IMG/VR virus record: IMGVR_UViG_3300009128_000060
Coordinates: 1-37,510 of that record
From: a virus
Strand: one strand, 5' to 3'
DNA: 37,510 nt
Both the position numbers and the translations under genes were made by a program. Each line of letters starts with the position of its first letter. The first letter of the stretch is position 1. Shown here one piece after another: positions 22,516 to 29,441 of the stretch. Under the pieces are notes generated by a model. The model had not been told where the DNA came from and did not search any database. It worked only from the letters and a program-made list of their open reading frames with translations.

Positions 22516-23199
22516 TTATTTAAAAAGTCTTTGTTTAGTAGTTATTCTGGGTCTAATTATTGGTGCTCTATTAGCATAATATTCTTCACATTCTTCAAGT
22601 TTTTGATCTAATAATGCCTTGAAGTTTGAGATGCGTCTATTTTGTTCCGTTTGAATAGAATAATCTAAAGCAGCTCCATATACCATACCAATATGTAAGA
22701 ATTGTGGAAGATTTGCTACATCTGCATCGGCAGATAAATCAGTAGCCTCTTTACTATAATAAACCTTTAATCCATTGGTTACACTAAATTCTGGTAACCA
22801 GTTAAAAAATATAGATTCATCATACAACCTAACTTCGTAAGCAGAATCAATGGTATCACTAGCATCTTGTTGATTTGTCAATGCTTGTGGAATATTCGCT
22901 ATATCAACTATCTTTAGTTTAGTCCATTGATTCTCAGTAGCACCAGAACTTAAATTAGCCTCTATTGATTTTATAGTAAGTAAATCAGTAGGAAATAAAT
23001 ACTCTCTTTGGTTAGCTACTATATTTGCAGTGGCAACTTCACCAGATACTTCCCAACCAATATTAGCCATTATAGCCTTAACTATAAAGTCATGGTAATA
23101 GTTATTTAGAGCTATCTTTTGATTTGCCGTAGAATATTCTGTAGTAGATATATTGCCCAAGAGTAACATTAATTTTGTTTGTTGTTCTAGGAATGTCAT
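22516..23199 (-). CDS. Head-tail connector (adaptor)
   Basis: 227 residues, starting MTFLEQQTKLMLLLGNISTT, then a helical segment with KIALNNYYHDFIVKAIMANI, a beta part (EYLFPTDLLTIKSIEANLSS) and a helical end (ISNFKALLDQKLEECEEYYA). The layout (N-terminal helices, beta insert, C-terminal helices, about 200-230 residues) is that of adaptor proteins such as T7 gp11 and P22 gp4-type connectors. It lies next to the nozzle-like gene. The exact family is not assigned. Confidence 0.65.
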   Translation of the reverse strand: MTFLEQQTKLMLLLGNISTTEYSTANQKIALNNYYHDFIVKAIMANIGWEVSGEVATANIVANQREYLFPTDLLTIKSIEANLSSGATENQWTKLKIVDIANIPQALTNQQDASDTIDSAYEVRLYDESIFFNWLPEFSVTNGLKVYYSKEATDLSADADVANLPQFLHIGMVYGAALDYSIQTEQNRRISNFKALLDQKLEECEEYYANRAPIIRPRITTKQRLFK

Positions 23200-23214
23200 T
23201 TTATTTATTATTAA

Positions 23215-24114
23215 TTATCGTTTACTCCACGTTGTAATGGGTTTTGTTCTAGTTGAATAAGAAGTTGATGGTTCAGTTCTGTCAGTCCAAGAAGTTGATG
23301 GTTTGGTTCTTTTTGTCCATGAATGAAATTTTAAGATTACTCCAGATAAAACAAAACTTCCAGCACTCAAAATCAACGTTCTACCCCTACCCAATATAAC
23401 AGCAACACCAGTAAGAGCAAAAGAACCAACAGAACAAACTAATGTATTTGCAACTGGTGGAATATCTGTAGAAAATGATGCTGAATTTGGATTAGACAAA
23501 TCATTATCATTGGTAGTTTCATCTAATAAACTATTATTTAATTTCCAATAAGCTACTAAACCTGCTTCATTACCAACTAACTCAGTTTTATAATTATCTG
23601 ATATTTCCGTTGATGTTCTAATGTCATTCCAAATTCTAACATCATCAATTTTACCATCAAAATAATCTCCAGAAGTTTCTGATGCCCTACCTATTGTAAG
23701 TAGAGAACTATTATCATCTATCACTGTTTCACCACCAGATTGTTGTGTTCCCTGTTGTGAGCCATTTACATAAAAATCTGCTGTTCCAGCACTTAAATCA
23801 TAAGCAACTGCAACGTGATACCACACACCATTATCTGGTTCAAATGTAACTGAAAGTACTGTTGTATTGGCAGCTGTTCCATCTGAGGAGACAGCAACAC
23901 CAAGAGTTGCATTACTAGCAGAAAATGAATAAGACCTCTTATCTACTTCATCTACTTTAAACTTTGCTATTACCGCTTCATTCGCATCAACTGATTCAAA
24001 TTTAACCCAAGCCTCTATTGTGAAATCAGAGGAAAGTGATAGAGTTGCACTATCTGCGGCTGATAGATAATGACTACTATCTTCTTCTAAATCGATTGAA
24101 TGTGTATTAGCTAT
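23215..24114 (-). CDS. LamG/concanavalin-like lectin with probable AUA start
   Basis: 299 residues if started at ATA 24114: (M)ANTHSIDLEEDSSHYLSAAD. The lectin fold runs through FTIEAWVKFESVDANE, VWYHVAVAYDLSAGTADFYV and YFDGKIDDVRIWNDIRTSTE. The C-terminus (about 265-299) has a 10-residue Thr/Ser/Pro repeat (STSWTDRTEP, STSYSTRTKP). The nearest standard starts are GTG 23826, which would cut the fold in half, or none. AAGGAGGTGATGACC places a perfect 11-nt anti-SD match 9 nt before ATA. MANT-SIDLE is, to my recollection, the usual start of this family. It overlaps the small gene upstream. Confidence 0.7.
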   Translation of the reverse strand: MANTHSIDLEEDSSHYLSAADSATLSLSSDFTIEAWVKFESVDANEAVIAKFKVDEVDKRSYSFSASNATLGVAVSSDGTAANTTVLSVTFEPDNGVWYHVAVAYDLSAGTADFYVNGSQQGTQQSGGETVIDDNSSLLTIGRASETSGDYFDGKIDDVRIWNDIRTSTEISDNYKTELVGNEAGLVAYWKLNNSLLDETTNDNDLSNPNSASFSTDIPPVANTLVCSVGSFALTGVAVILGRGRTLILSAGSFVLSGVILKFHSWTKRTKPSTSWTDRTEPSTSYSTRTKPITTWSKR

Positions 24115-24232
24115 AGGTCATCACCTCCTTAAGATTATGCCCCCAAGTTATAGTTTTACTTGGCATATCTCTATTAAATGTTTTCTTACAAATAACACAC
24201 TCTTTCTTTATCTTGCCACCTTTATAAGTCAT
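24107..24232 (-). CDS. 41-residue protein carrying the strong SD of the lectin gene
   Basis: ATG 24232 is 1 nt after the upstream stop (TAAAATG). MTYKGGKIKKECVICKKTFN has one C-x2-C knuckle, and the end WGHNLKEVMTYS encodes the extended Shine-Dalgarno site of the next gene. The TAA at 24109-24107 overlaps the lectin frame by 8 nt. Translation through it could feed ribosomes to the AUA start. It may be a remnant of a larger zinc protein. Confidence 0.55.
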   Translation of the reverse strand: MTYKGGKIKKECVICKKTFNRDMPSKTITWGHNLKEVMTYS

Positions 24233-24233
24233 T

Positions 24234-24668
24234 TTATGCTATTGTTAATACTCCGTTTGTACCATCAAAGTCCAAAGTAAGTGTATTACCATCTGCTAAC
24301 GTTAAAGCAGAACCATAATCATAATAACAAATAAGCTCATCGTTTGCTGCTGTGTCATTATAAATATAAATATATCTAAACGTTGCAACCGATCCACCAC
24401 TGGCACTCAATGTTAAATCAGTTAATGTTAATTTATAAGTTCCACTACTTACAGCAGAAGACGCTGTGGTAATATTTCTTGAAGATAAATTTGTATAAGA
24501 AACTTCTGTTACATTAGCCAATACTCCATTACCATCAGCAGTAGGATCACTACCTTCAGAACCAGGAGCAGTATTAGATAATGCTACTGTTAATTGATCT
24601 GAACTTAGATCATGTTTTTTTTCTGCCACATCTTCTACAAAATCATTTATTTTTGTAAATGTTGCCAT
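24234..24668 (-). CDS. Virion structural protein, 144 residues
   Basis: MATFTKINDFVEDVAEKKHD begins a pattern I recognise from many tailed-phage structural genes (MATFTKINDFVE..., HDLSSDQLTVALSNTAP), followed by a Ser/Thr-rich beta body and FRYIYIYNDTAANDELICYY, then a LALADGNTLTLDF-like strand. It lies among capsid and tail genes. A capsid-decoration or tail-tube role is plausible; which one is not decided. Confidence 0.7.
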   Translation of the reverse strand: MATFTKINDFVEDVAEKKHDLSSDQLTVALSNTAPGSEGSDPTADGNGVLANVTEVSYTNLSSRNITTASSAVSSGTYKLTLTDLTLSASGGSVATFRYIYIYNDTAANDELICYYDYGSALTLADGNTLTLDFDGTNGVLTIA

Positions 24669-24678
24669 ATTTTTTTAG

Positions 24679-25281
24679 TTAATTAATTTTCTCTCCAATA
24701 TGTCCAACTTTGATAGTTGGATCGGCGAATGTTTTAATATTAAATTTCTTTGCGTTCTCACAAAAATACCAGTCTTCCCCCAATTTACATTGTCCAGTAG
24801 GATGGTATTCAAATTGAAACCAAGGTCTTTTAATTTTAAGGAATATACTGGTTTTAATTAAAATTATCCCAGTTCCAGTAGCATGGCATTCAAATACATC
24901 TTTATATTTTGGATCTTTATTCTTTTCAAGATTAACATAATGAGTTTCATCTATTGCTTTCATACGGTCTAAATCACATCTTGGGTGATAAGCTACTCCA
25001 CAAATATCTTTATCGTTTGAAATAAGCTTATCTAAGGTATCAGGTGGAAAAGTCATATCATCATCAATCATTAACAACCATTCAGATTTGTTATTCAAAG
25101 CTTGGACTACAATGTAGTTCCTGTTCTCGGCAATAGTATATCCATGCTCAGGACAAATAAGGTGTAAATTATATTTACTAGATACTTCAGCTATTAATTC
25201 CAATAAACACTGAAATGTTTCTGGCTGAAATCCTCTATTAGTGGGTACAGCAATCGTAATTTTGGTTTTATCTTTTGTCAT
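24679..25281 (-). CDS. GT-A glycosyltransferase 2
   Basis: I choose ATG 25281 (MTKDKTKITIAVPTNRGFQP); the in-frame extension to 25386 overlaps the broken HNH frame and looks non-native. 200 residues. The nucleotide-sugar region includes AENRNYIVVQ and the metal motif MIDDDM (Asp73-75). HATGTGIILIKTSIF, PWFQFEYHPTGQ and GEDWYFCENAKKF follow, as in family-2-like enzymes. It is a paralogue of the enzyme at 26189-25617. It overlaps the HNH remnant by 14 nt. It might glycosylate virion proteins or host surface glycans. Confidence 0.75.
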   Translation of the reverse strand: MTKDKTKITIAVPTNRGFQPETFQCLLELIAEVSSKYNLHLICPEHGYTIAENRNYIVVQALNNKSEWLLMIDDDMTFPPDTLDKLISNDKDICGVAYHPRCDLDRMKAIDETHYVNLEKNKDPKYKDVFECHATGTGIILIKTSIFLKIKRPWFQFEYHPTGQCKLGEDWYFCENAKKFNIKTFADPTIKVGHIGEKIN

Positions 25282-25564
25282 AAATTTTATGGCATTTATA
25301 GCAACGTGGTTGATAATCGTCCAAATTCCTTTTATATTTATGGTCTTTATTTGACCAGTCTCTTGCTTGTTTACCGCAATCAACACATTATGGTTTGTGT
25401 CCTTTTTGAAACCCCATTTTACTAATTGATGGATGATCTTCTTTTGTTAAACCCTTATTCCAAGGTTTTTTGCCTTTCATTCTTTTTGAATGTTCTAAAT
25501 TTGAACCTAATTTTTTACCTTTGTTCCATACAGATTTTACTCTTTTATAAACTCCTTTTGGCAT
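25268..25564 (-). pseudogene. HNH endonuclease interrupted by an in-frame TAA
   Basis: ATG 25564 starts MPKGVYKRVKSVWNKGKKLG and reaches GFQKGHKP then TAA (25390-25388) after 58 residues. In the same frame the sequence continues CVDCGKQARDWSNKDHKYKR, NLDDYQPRCYKCHKIYDKR to TAA 25268. The first part is NUMOD3-like (WNKGKK, PWNKGL); the second is the zinc-binding HNH core (CxxC...DH...N...CxxC). One stop codon separates them without a frame change, so it is a recent nonsense mutation or a rarely read-through stop. It is inserted between two glycosyltransferase paralogues. Confidence 0.8.
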
Positions 25565-25588
25565 AATATTATATTTAATAATTATGCC
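25560..25588 (-). promoter_or_regulatory. Hairpin that hides the HNH start codon
   Basis: GGCATAAT (25560-25567) and ATTATGCC (25581-25588) are perfect 8-bp arms; the ATG at 25564-25562 lies in one arm. It would limit translation, as in T4 I-TevI mRNA. Confidence 0.5.
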
Positions 25589-25591
25589 TTA

Positions 25592-25620
25592 ATTATATCA
25601 TCTTCGCTATCGTATATCAA
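25592..25620 (-). promoter_or_regulatory. Promoter of the broken HNH gene
   Basis: TTGATA (25620-25615), a 17-nt spacer, consensus TATAAT (25597-25592) preceded by TGA (extended -10). The -35 overlaps the stop codon of glycosyltransferase 1. Confidence 0.75.
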
Positions 25621-26189
25621 TATTTGAATGAACCTATATGTTTAATATCTAATGATGCGTCAGCAAATACCCTATATCCTGCTTTTCTTGCATCTTCACA
25701 AAATATCCAATCGTGAGACCTCTTAACACTTCCGTTCTCATTCCACTCGTACTTAAACCAAGGCTGTTTTAAATGCTTAAAAACCTCACATTTAATAAGC
25801 ATTGCTCCTGTACCAATAGCAGCTACTTCAAATACTCCAACTCTCTCATCTTTCGGAATCTGCTTATCTGGTAGAAGTTCATAAACATAGTCTTGAACCT
25901 CGTATTTAGTTAGATAAACCCCTCCTATAATATCTTTATTGGCCTCTAAAAGCCTTTCTAAGGCGTTTTCAGGTAATATCATGTCATCATCTACAAAAAA
26001 GAGATAATCACACCCAGAATTGACTGTTTTTGCAGCAATCCAATTTCTATTCTCAGAGGTGTTATATCCCCTAGTAGATACTAGAATCTCGAACTCATAA
26101 TTTGAATGAGCTATCAAATTCATTATTGAAGCTGCTGTCTTAGGTTTTATCAACCTATTTGTAGGCATTCCCAAAGCAATTTTTAACAT
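25617..26189 (-). CDS. GT-A glycosyltransferase 1
   Basis: 190 residues, MLKIALGMPTNRLIKPKTAA, then SENRNWIAAK, the metal-binding VDDDM (Asp67-69), GVYLTKYEVQD, AIGTGAMLIKCEVF, PWFKYEWNENGS and HDWIFCEDARKAGYRVFADA. It shares this order with the paralogue downstream, so the two arose by duplication. It lies directly after the major capsid gene and is preceded by crossing inverted repeats. It likely transfers a sugar from a nucleotide donor; the acceptor is unknown, with capsid glycosylation a guess from position. Confidence 0.75.
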   Translation of the reverse strand: MLKIALGMPTNRLIKPKTAASIMNLIAHSNYEFEILVSTRGYNTSENRNWIAAKTVNSGCDYLFFVDDDMILPENALERLLEANKDIIGGVYLTKYEVQDYVYELLPDKQIPKDERVGVFEVAAIGTGAMLIKCEVFKHLKQPWFKYEWNENGSVKRSHDWIFCEDARKAGYRVFADASLDIKHIGSFKY

Positions 26190-26192
26190 AAC

Positions 26193-26227
26193 GGGTAGGG
26201 CAATCCTTTTAGTGAATTACCCGCCCT
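26193..26227 (-). other. Crossing inverted repeats before glycosyltransferase 1
   Basis: In transcript order AGGGC (26227-26223), GGGT (26222-26219), then GCCCT (26201-26197) and ACCC (26196-26193). The first pairs with the third and the second with the fourth, a pseudoknot order. It ends 3 nt before ATG 26189 and could restrict the ribosome. There is no T-tract. Confidence 0.45.
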
Positions 26228-26239
26228 ATATATCAACAA

Positions 26240-27106
26240 TTAAGCAACGTTAATATCCATAAAAAATTCAGCTAGTTGAGCTGGGAAGTTAGTACCATAA
26301 TCTACACGAGATACGATACCAAGTCCTGACAACTTAGCTGGATCTTCAATGAATTTAGCTTTACCGTAAGTACCTTTTAAGATACCAATTTCTGCCTGTT
26401 TCTTAATACCAGCGAATACATGATTAGCGGTATGAGAGTTTGACAGATAATGGTCAACACCCATATAACGGAATGCTTTTTGAACTGGAATACCATTCTT
26501 TAAGCTAATATCGGCTTCTGTGAAACCATTAGCTTGAACAAATGCTTCTAACAATTCAAAATCTTCTGCTCTCCATACAATAAAAATACCGTTCTCAACT
26601 GCTAAATCAACACCATTATTTTCATAGAGTTTTCTCTTGATAGCACGAATAATGTCATCAACATTAGCTGCTGAAACAGTAATTTGAGATGTATCATCAT
26701 CTCCTGTATTAGCTAAGTCAGTTACACCAAAATCTTTCCATGATGCATGAGTAGCCAAGATAAGAGTTTCAAGAGCTTCATCGATCTTTTTACCTTGAAA
26801 ATCAGCAATCTTCATCTGATCAGCATAGGTTTGCTGGTAACGATCTGCTTCGTCAATAAACATAGGAATAACTTTGTAAGTACTTATAGTTAATGTATCA
26901 GCAGTCAAAACAAAGTCTTCATAATTATAAGCAGTACCACGAGTACCAGTAACAACTGACGGTTCGGTACTCATGTAAGAATTTACAATAGTACGAATAT
27001 TTGAATACATTACTTTAAGCACATCCTTCCATGTAGTAGGAGTCATAAGACGTTTACGCATTCGTTGCACGTAATCATGCTTGTTATAAGTGATTGTATT
27101 TGCCAT
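26240..27106 (-). CDS. Major capsid protein
   Basis: 288 residues starting MANTITYNKHDYVQRMRKRL, without a long cleaved delta domain. Features suit the HK97 fold: an N-terminal helix, then ADTLTISTYKVIPMFIDEADRY, the DEALETLILATHASWKDFG spine-like helix region, VDDIIRAIKRKLYENNGVD, a beta region (IFIVWRAEDFELLEAFVQAN) and a C-terminal beta part (GLGIVSRVDYGTNFPAQLAE). It follows the scaffold gene by about 50 nt and precedes the glycosyltransferases. Assignment comes mainly from order (portal, scaffold, capsid, connector) and overall pattern. Confidence 0.75.
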   Translation of the reverse strand: MANTITYNKHDYVQRMRKRLMTPTTWKDVLKVMYSNIRTIVNSYMSTEPSVVTGTRGTAYNYEDFVLTADTLTISTYKVIPMFIDEADRYQQTYADQMKIADFQGKKIDEALETLILATHASWKDFGVTDLANTGDDDTSQITVSAANVDDIIRAIKRKLYENNGVDLAVENGIFIVWRAEDFELLEAFVQANGFTEADISLKNGIPVQKAFRYMGVDHYLSNSHTANHVFAGIKKQAEIGILKGTYGKAKFIEDPAKLSGLGIVSRVDYGTNFPAQLAEFFMDINVA

Positions 27107-27155
27107 TCTGATTACTTTCTATTTTAATTAGCAACCAGACTACGACCTTACCAGA

Positions 27156-27755
27156 TTAATTATGTAAATCATCAGAGAACATATTATTCTCCTTATCAGC
27201 TTTTAATCTAGCGTCAATGACTTCATTGGCTAGTTTAGTATCTGATGGGGTTATATAATTTCCGTCTTTATCTTTTCTATCGATCCAATAATCGACAGAA
27301 CCTTTATTGCCCCCTGCTTTACTTTTCCCGCCTTCTGGCATACCTGATTCAGCTTCACGCTGGTCTTTAGCGTCTTTAAGTTGAGCTTTGATATGCTTCA
27401 TGTCTAGAATATCTCCAGCAGGTAGTTTTAATCTTGCCATTTCATCCTTAATTAACTTTTTGTCATCAGGAGTTTTAATGTCTCTACCTTCAAGAAATGC
27501 GTCTAGTGCATAATCTGGTTCGTCTGGTTGTTTTGCTTTAGGATTTTTGGGTTTAGTATCTGGTTTAACCTCTTTAGGTTTCTCCTTCTTCACCCATTTA
27601 CCATCTTTACGTTCAAATCCTTCAGCCTTCTTTGCTCTTGCATGTAACTGTTTATTACTTTTATCAAGAACAGCTGCCTCTTTCTTTAAAGTTTCCTTTA
27701 CTTCAGAGACATTTTCATCGTTTAGAGAGTCGATGGTCTCATGTAAATTTGCCAT
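27156..27755 (-). CDS. Scaffolding protein
   Basis: 199 residues, very charged and low in hydrophobics: MANLHETIDSLNDENVSEVK, a coiled-coil start, a Lys/Pro-rich middle (KKEKPKEVKPDTKPKNPKAK), and acidic/basic helices later (DDKKLIKDEMARLKLPAGD). This composition, with a gene immediately before the capsid protein gene, is typical of phage scaffolding proteins. The C-terminus (KADKENNMFSDDLHN) may bind the capsid protein. No protease motif is seen. Confidence 0.75.
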   Translation of the reverse strand: MANLHETIDSLNDENVSEVKETLKKEAAVLDKSNKQLHARAKKAEGFERKDGKWVKKEKPKEVKPDTKPKNPKAKQPDEPDYALDAFLEGRDIKTPDDKKLIKDEMARLKLPAGDILDMKHIKAQLKDAKDQREAESGMPEGGKSKAGGNKGSVDYWIDRKDKDGNYITPSDTKLANEVIDARLKADKENNMFSDDLHN

Positions 27756-27788
27756 ATGTTTGTAAGCGAGTATGACCCCGCAATTAAT

Positions 27789-27807
27789 GTCAGGTTAAGA
27801 GCCTGAC
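27789..27807 (-). other. Intergenic hairpin before the scaffold gene
   Basis: GTCAGG (27789-27794) and CCTGAC (27802-27807) give a 6-bp stem with a 7-nt loop. There is no T-tract. It could mark mRNA processing or tune scaffold/capsid levels. Confidence 0.4.
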
Positions 27808-27821
27808 GCTCTAATTAAATA

Positions 27822-28586
27822 TTAATATCTTGCTGGGTAACAATTTGCTAGTAATGAACCAGTTAAATTATGGCCACTACCTTTTACAAATGAATCTGTA
27901 GATGTTGCATCAATGGTTTTAAACCAAGCAACAATAGATGTTCCATTAGTCAAGTTGAACTCAGTAGTTGTTGGAGCACCATCAGAACCAACAGTATAAT
28001 AACTTCCAGGATTTCCCCAATTTGTCATATCATTGAAAAGATTAGCGTCAACATCAAATGTATTAGCAGCAGTTGTTGAAGCTATTAGAGTTTCTGTTGT
28101 GGTATTAGTCCAACTTGGACTTGAAGATATTTTAGTTGTTGTTCCAACACCATAACTAAATGTCCAAGTACCAGTACCTGTTAAAATTGGTAATCGTACA
28201 TTATCACATATCAACGTTTTTCCAGTAGTATTAGTCCAATAAGCAACTGATGCTCTTAAATCCCTAGTAGCATCTTCTTCAGCTACGTTAGAAGTAGAAG
28301 TAGGAGGAACACCAATTGGTTGATTAACCCCAATTCCTAACATTTGTTGATGAAAAATGACATCTTGATAAATATCTCCACCTGGGAACGCCCCAAATTC
28401 AATATCAGGTGCTTCAACAGACTGTGCCTCAGATTCATAATAGTTATAGTCACCTTCTACATTTACGTTATTAGATACTGAATAAGCGTATATACCAGTT
28501 CCAACAGCTAATATTGCAATCAATGCGATGACTACGTAAAACACCCCATTATTTTTTACTCTTAACAGTTTTTTTATTTTCTTCAT
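27822..28586 (-). CDS. Single-pass membrane protein with Thr-rich ectodomain
   Basis: 254 residues. The N-terminus is basic (MKKIKKLLRVKNNG), then a membrane span (VFYVVIALIAILAVGTGIYA, 15-34), then a Thr/Ser/Asn-rich beta domain (TNTTGKTLICDN, GTGTWTFSYGVGTTTK, FNLTNGTSIVAWFKTIDATS) ending NCYPARY. Two Cys near 127 and 249 may pair. It overlaps the basic protein gene by 38 nt. Lying between portal and scaffold, it may be a virion or envelope-exposed protein. No family is named. Confidence 0.6.
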   Translation of the reverse strand: MKKIKKLLRVKNNGVFYVVIALIAILAVGTGIYAYSVSNNVNVEGDYNYYESEAQSVEAPDIEFGAFPGGDIYQDVIFHQQMLGIGVNQPIGVPPTSTSNVAEEDATRDLRASVAYWTNTTGKTLICDNVRLPILTGTGTWTFSYGVGTTTKISSSPSWTNTTTETLIASTTAANTFDVDANLFNDMTNWGNPGSYYTVGSDGAPTTTEFNLTNGTSIVAWFKTIDATSTDSFVKGSGHNLTGSLLANCYPARY

Positions 28587-28755
28587 CTTTTTTCTTGTTA
28601 TCTTTTTTAGTAGAGGTTCGACTACTTCCTCTTTTTTTCACTTTTTTTTCTCTTTTCTTCCTAACTCTCTTTTTTCTCTTTTCATTATCCTCCAAAGCAT
28701 CCTCTCGTATTTGATCCTTTAAAGACGGCATTCTAGCCTCATGCATTTTTGACAT
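28549..28755 (-). CDS. Highly basic 68-residue protein
   Basis: MSKMHEARMPSLKDQIREDA is followed by a Lys/Arg-dominated tail (KRKKRVRKKREKKVKKRG, KKDNKKKDEENKKTVKSKK). It is a strongly positive, probably disordered protein. In a head-gene region it might neutralise DNA or bind scaffold or nucleic acid. Composition bias prevents family assignment. It overlaps the next membrane gene by 38 nt. Confidence 0.6.
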   Translation of the reverse strand: MSKMHEARMPSLKDQIREDALEDNEKRKKRVRKKREKKVKKRGSSRTSTKKDNKKKDEENKKTVKSKK

Positions 28756-28771
28756 ATATTTTTCTTATTAA

Positions 28772-29185
28772 TTATCTATAAGATATGGTTGATGTTCCTG
28801 TCCCAGCAGTTATGACATCTAGATATAACCCATCTGTATAAATTACATCAAAGGTGTAAGTTCCAGCAGCCAAACTAGCTGGTACTATTCCAAGTAAAAC
28901 TGTTGATGTGGCTACATCTGTATTAGCTAATGAGTTTGTTGCATTTAAAAGCCAATACTCTGCAGTTCCTGCTTCAGTAATAATTACAGACCCAAGAGTT
29001 CCCCAACCCTCACGAATTAAACCATCGGCTAAATTCATATCAGACGGTGTAGAAGTAGCTGTATATTCATTTCCAACAGTTACACCCTGAAATGTTTGGT
29101 CATCGCTCTTCAGATTAAAGAAATATACCCCAGCTACAACTAAAGCAATTACTATAATCCAGAGCAATATAATATTTAATTTCAT
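28772..29185 (-). CDS. Signal-anchored beta-sandwich-like protein
   Basis: 137 residues. MKLNIILLWIIVIALVVAGV is an uncleaved-looking anchor; the rest (TFQGVTVGNEYTATSTPSDM, ILTEAGTAEYWLLNATNSL-like, AAGTYTFDVIYTDGLYLDVI) is Thr-rich beta. The start follows the preceding stop by 1 nt. With 28586-27822 it forms a pair of anchored, beta-rich proteins in the head region, which is unusual. Function is unknown. Confidence 0.6.
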   Translation of the reverse strand: MKLNIILLWIIVIALVVAGVYFFNLKSDDQTFQGVTVGNEYTATSTPSDMNLADGLIREGWGTLGSVIITEAGTAEYWLLNATNSLANTDVATSTVLLGIVPASLAAGTYTFDVIYTDGLYLDVITAGTGTSTISYR

Positions 29186-29186
29186 A

Positions 29187-29441
29187 CTATTTTCCTTTAT
29201 TAGTTATTTTATTGCTCGACCTTTGTATTTTATAAGAGCTTATATCTTCCAATGCGCCCTCTATCAACTTTTCTGCCTCTATATTCGCTCTGTACTTTTC
29301 TCCTAAAATATTATTATCGTTTTGTGTATCAATATCAGGTTTATTCTTCTCAATTCTTTCAGCTATAACTTCCTCTAAAGCCTTTAACATTAACTCATCT
29401 TCGGCTAAAACTCTTAATTTATCTTTTAATACTTCATTCAT
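29187..29441 (-). CDS. 84-residue helical protein after portal
   Basis: MNEVLKDKLRVLAEDELMLK begins a largely helical acidic protein (ALEEVIAERIEKNKPDID, YRANIEAEKLIEGALEDISS) with a basic end. It overlaps the portal stop by 4 nt (ATGA type). Such small genes after portal are often head-assembly accessories, but no family is identified. Confidence 0.6.
   Translation of the reverse strand: MNEVLKDKLRVLAEDELMLKALEEVIAERIEKNKPDIDTQNDNNILGEKYRANIEAEKLIEGALEDISSYKIQRSSNKITNKGK

Noticed and set aside
25282-25386. N-terminal extension of glycosyltransferase 2
   Set aside because: The extra residues come from reading the HNH zinc-core DNA in another frame; the enzyme's normal start is MTKDKTKITIAVPTN at 25281.
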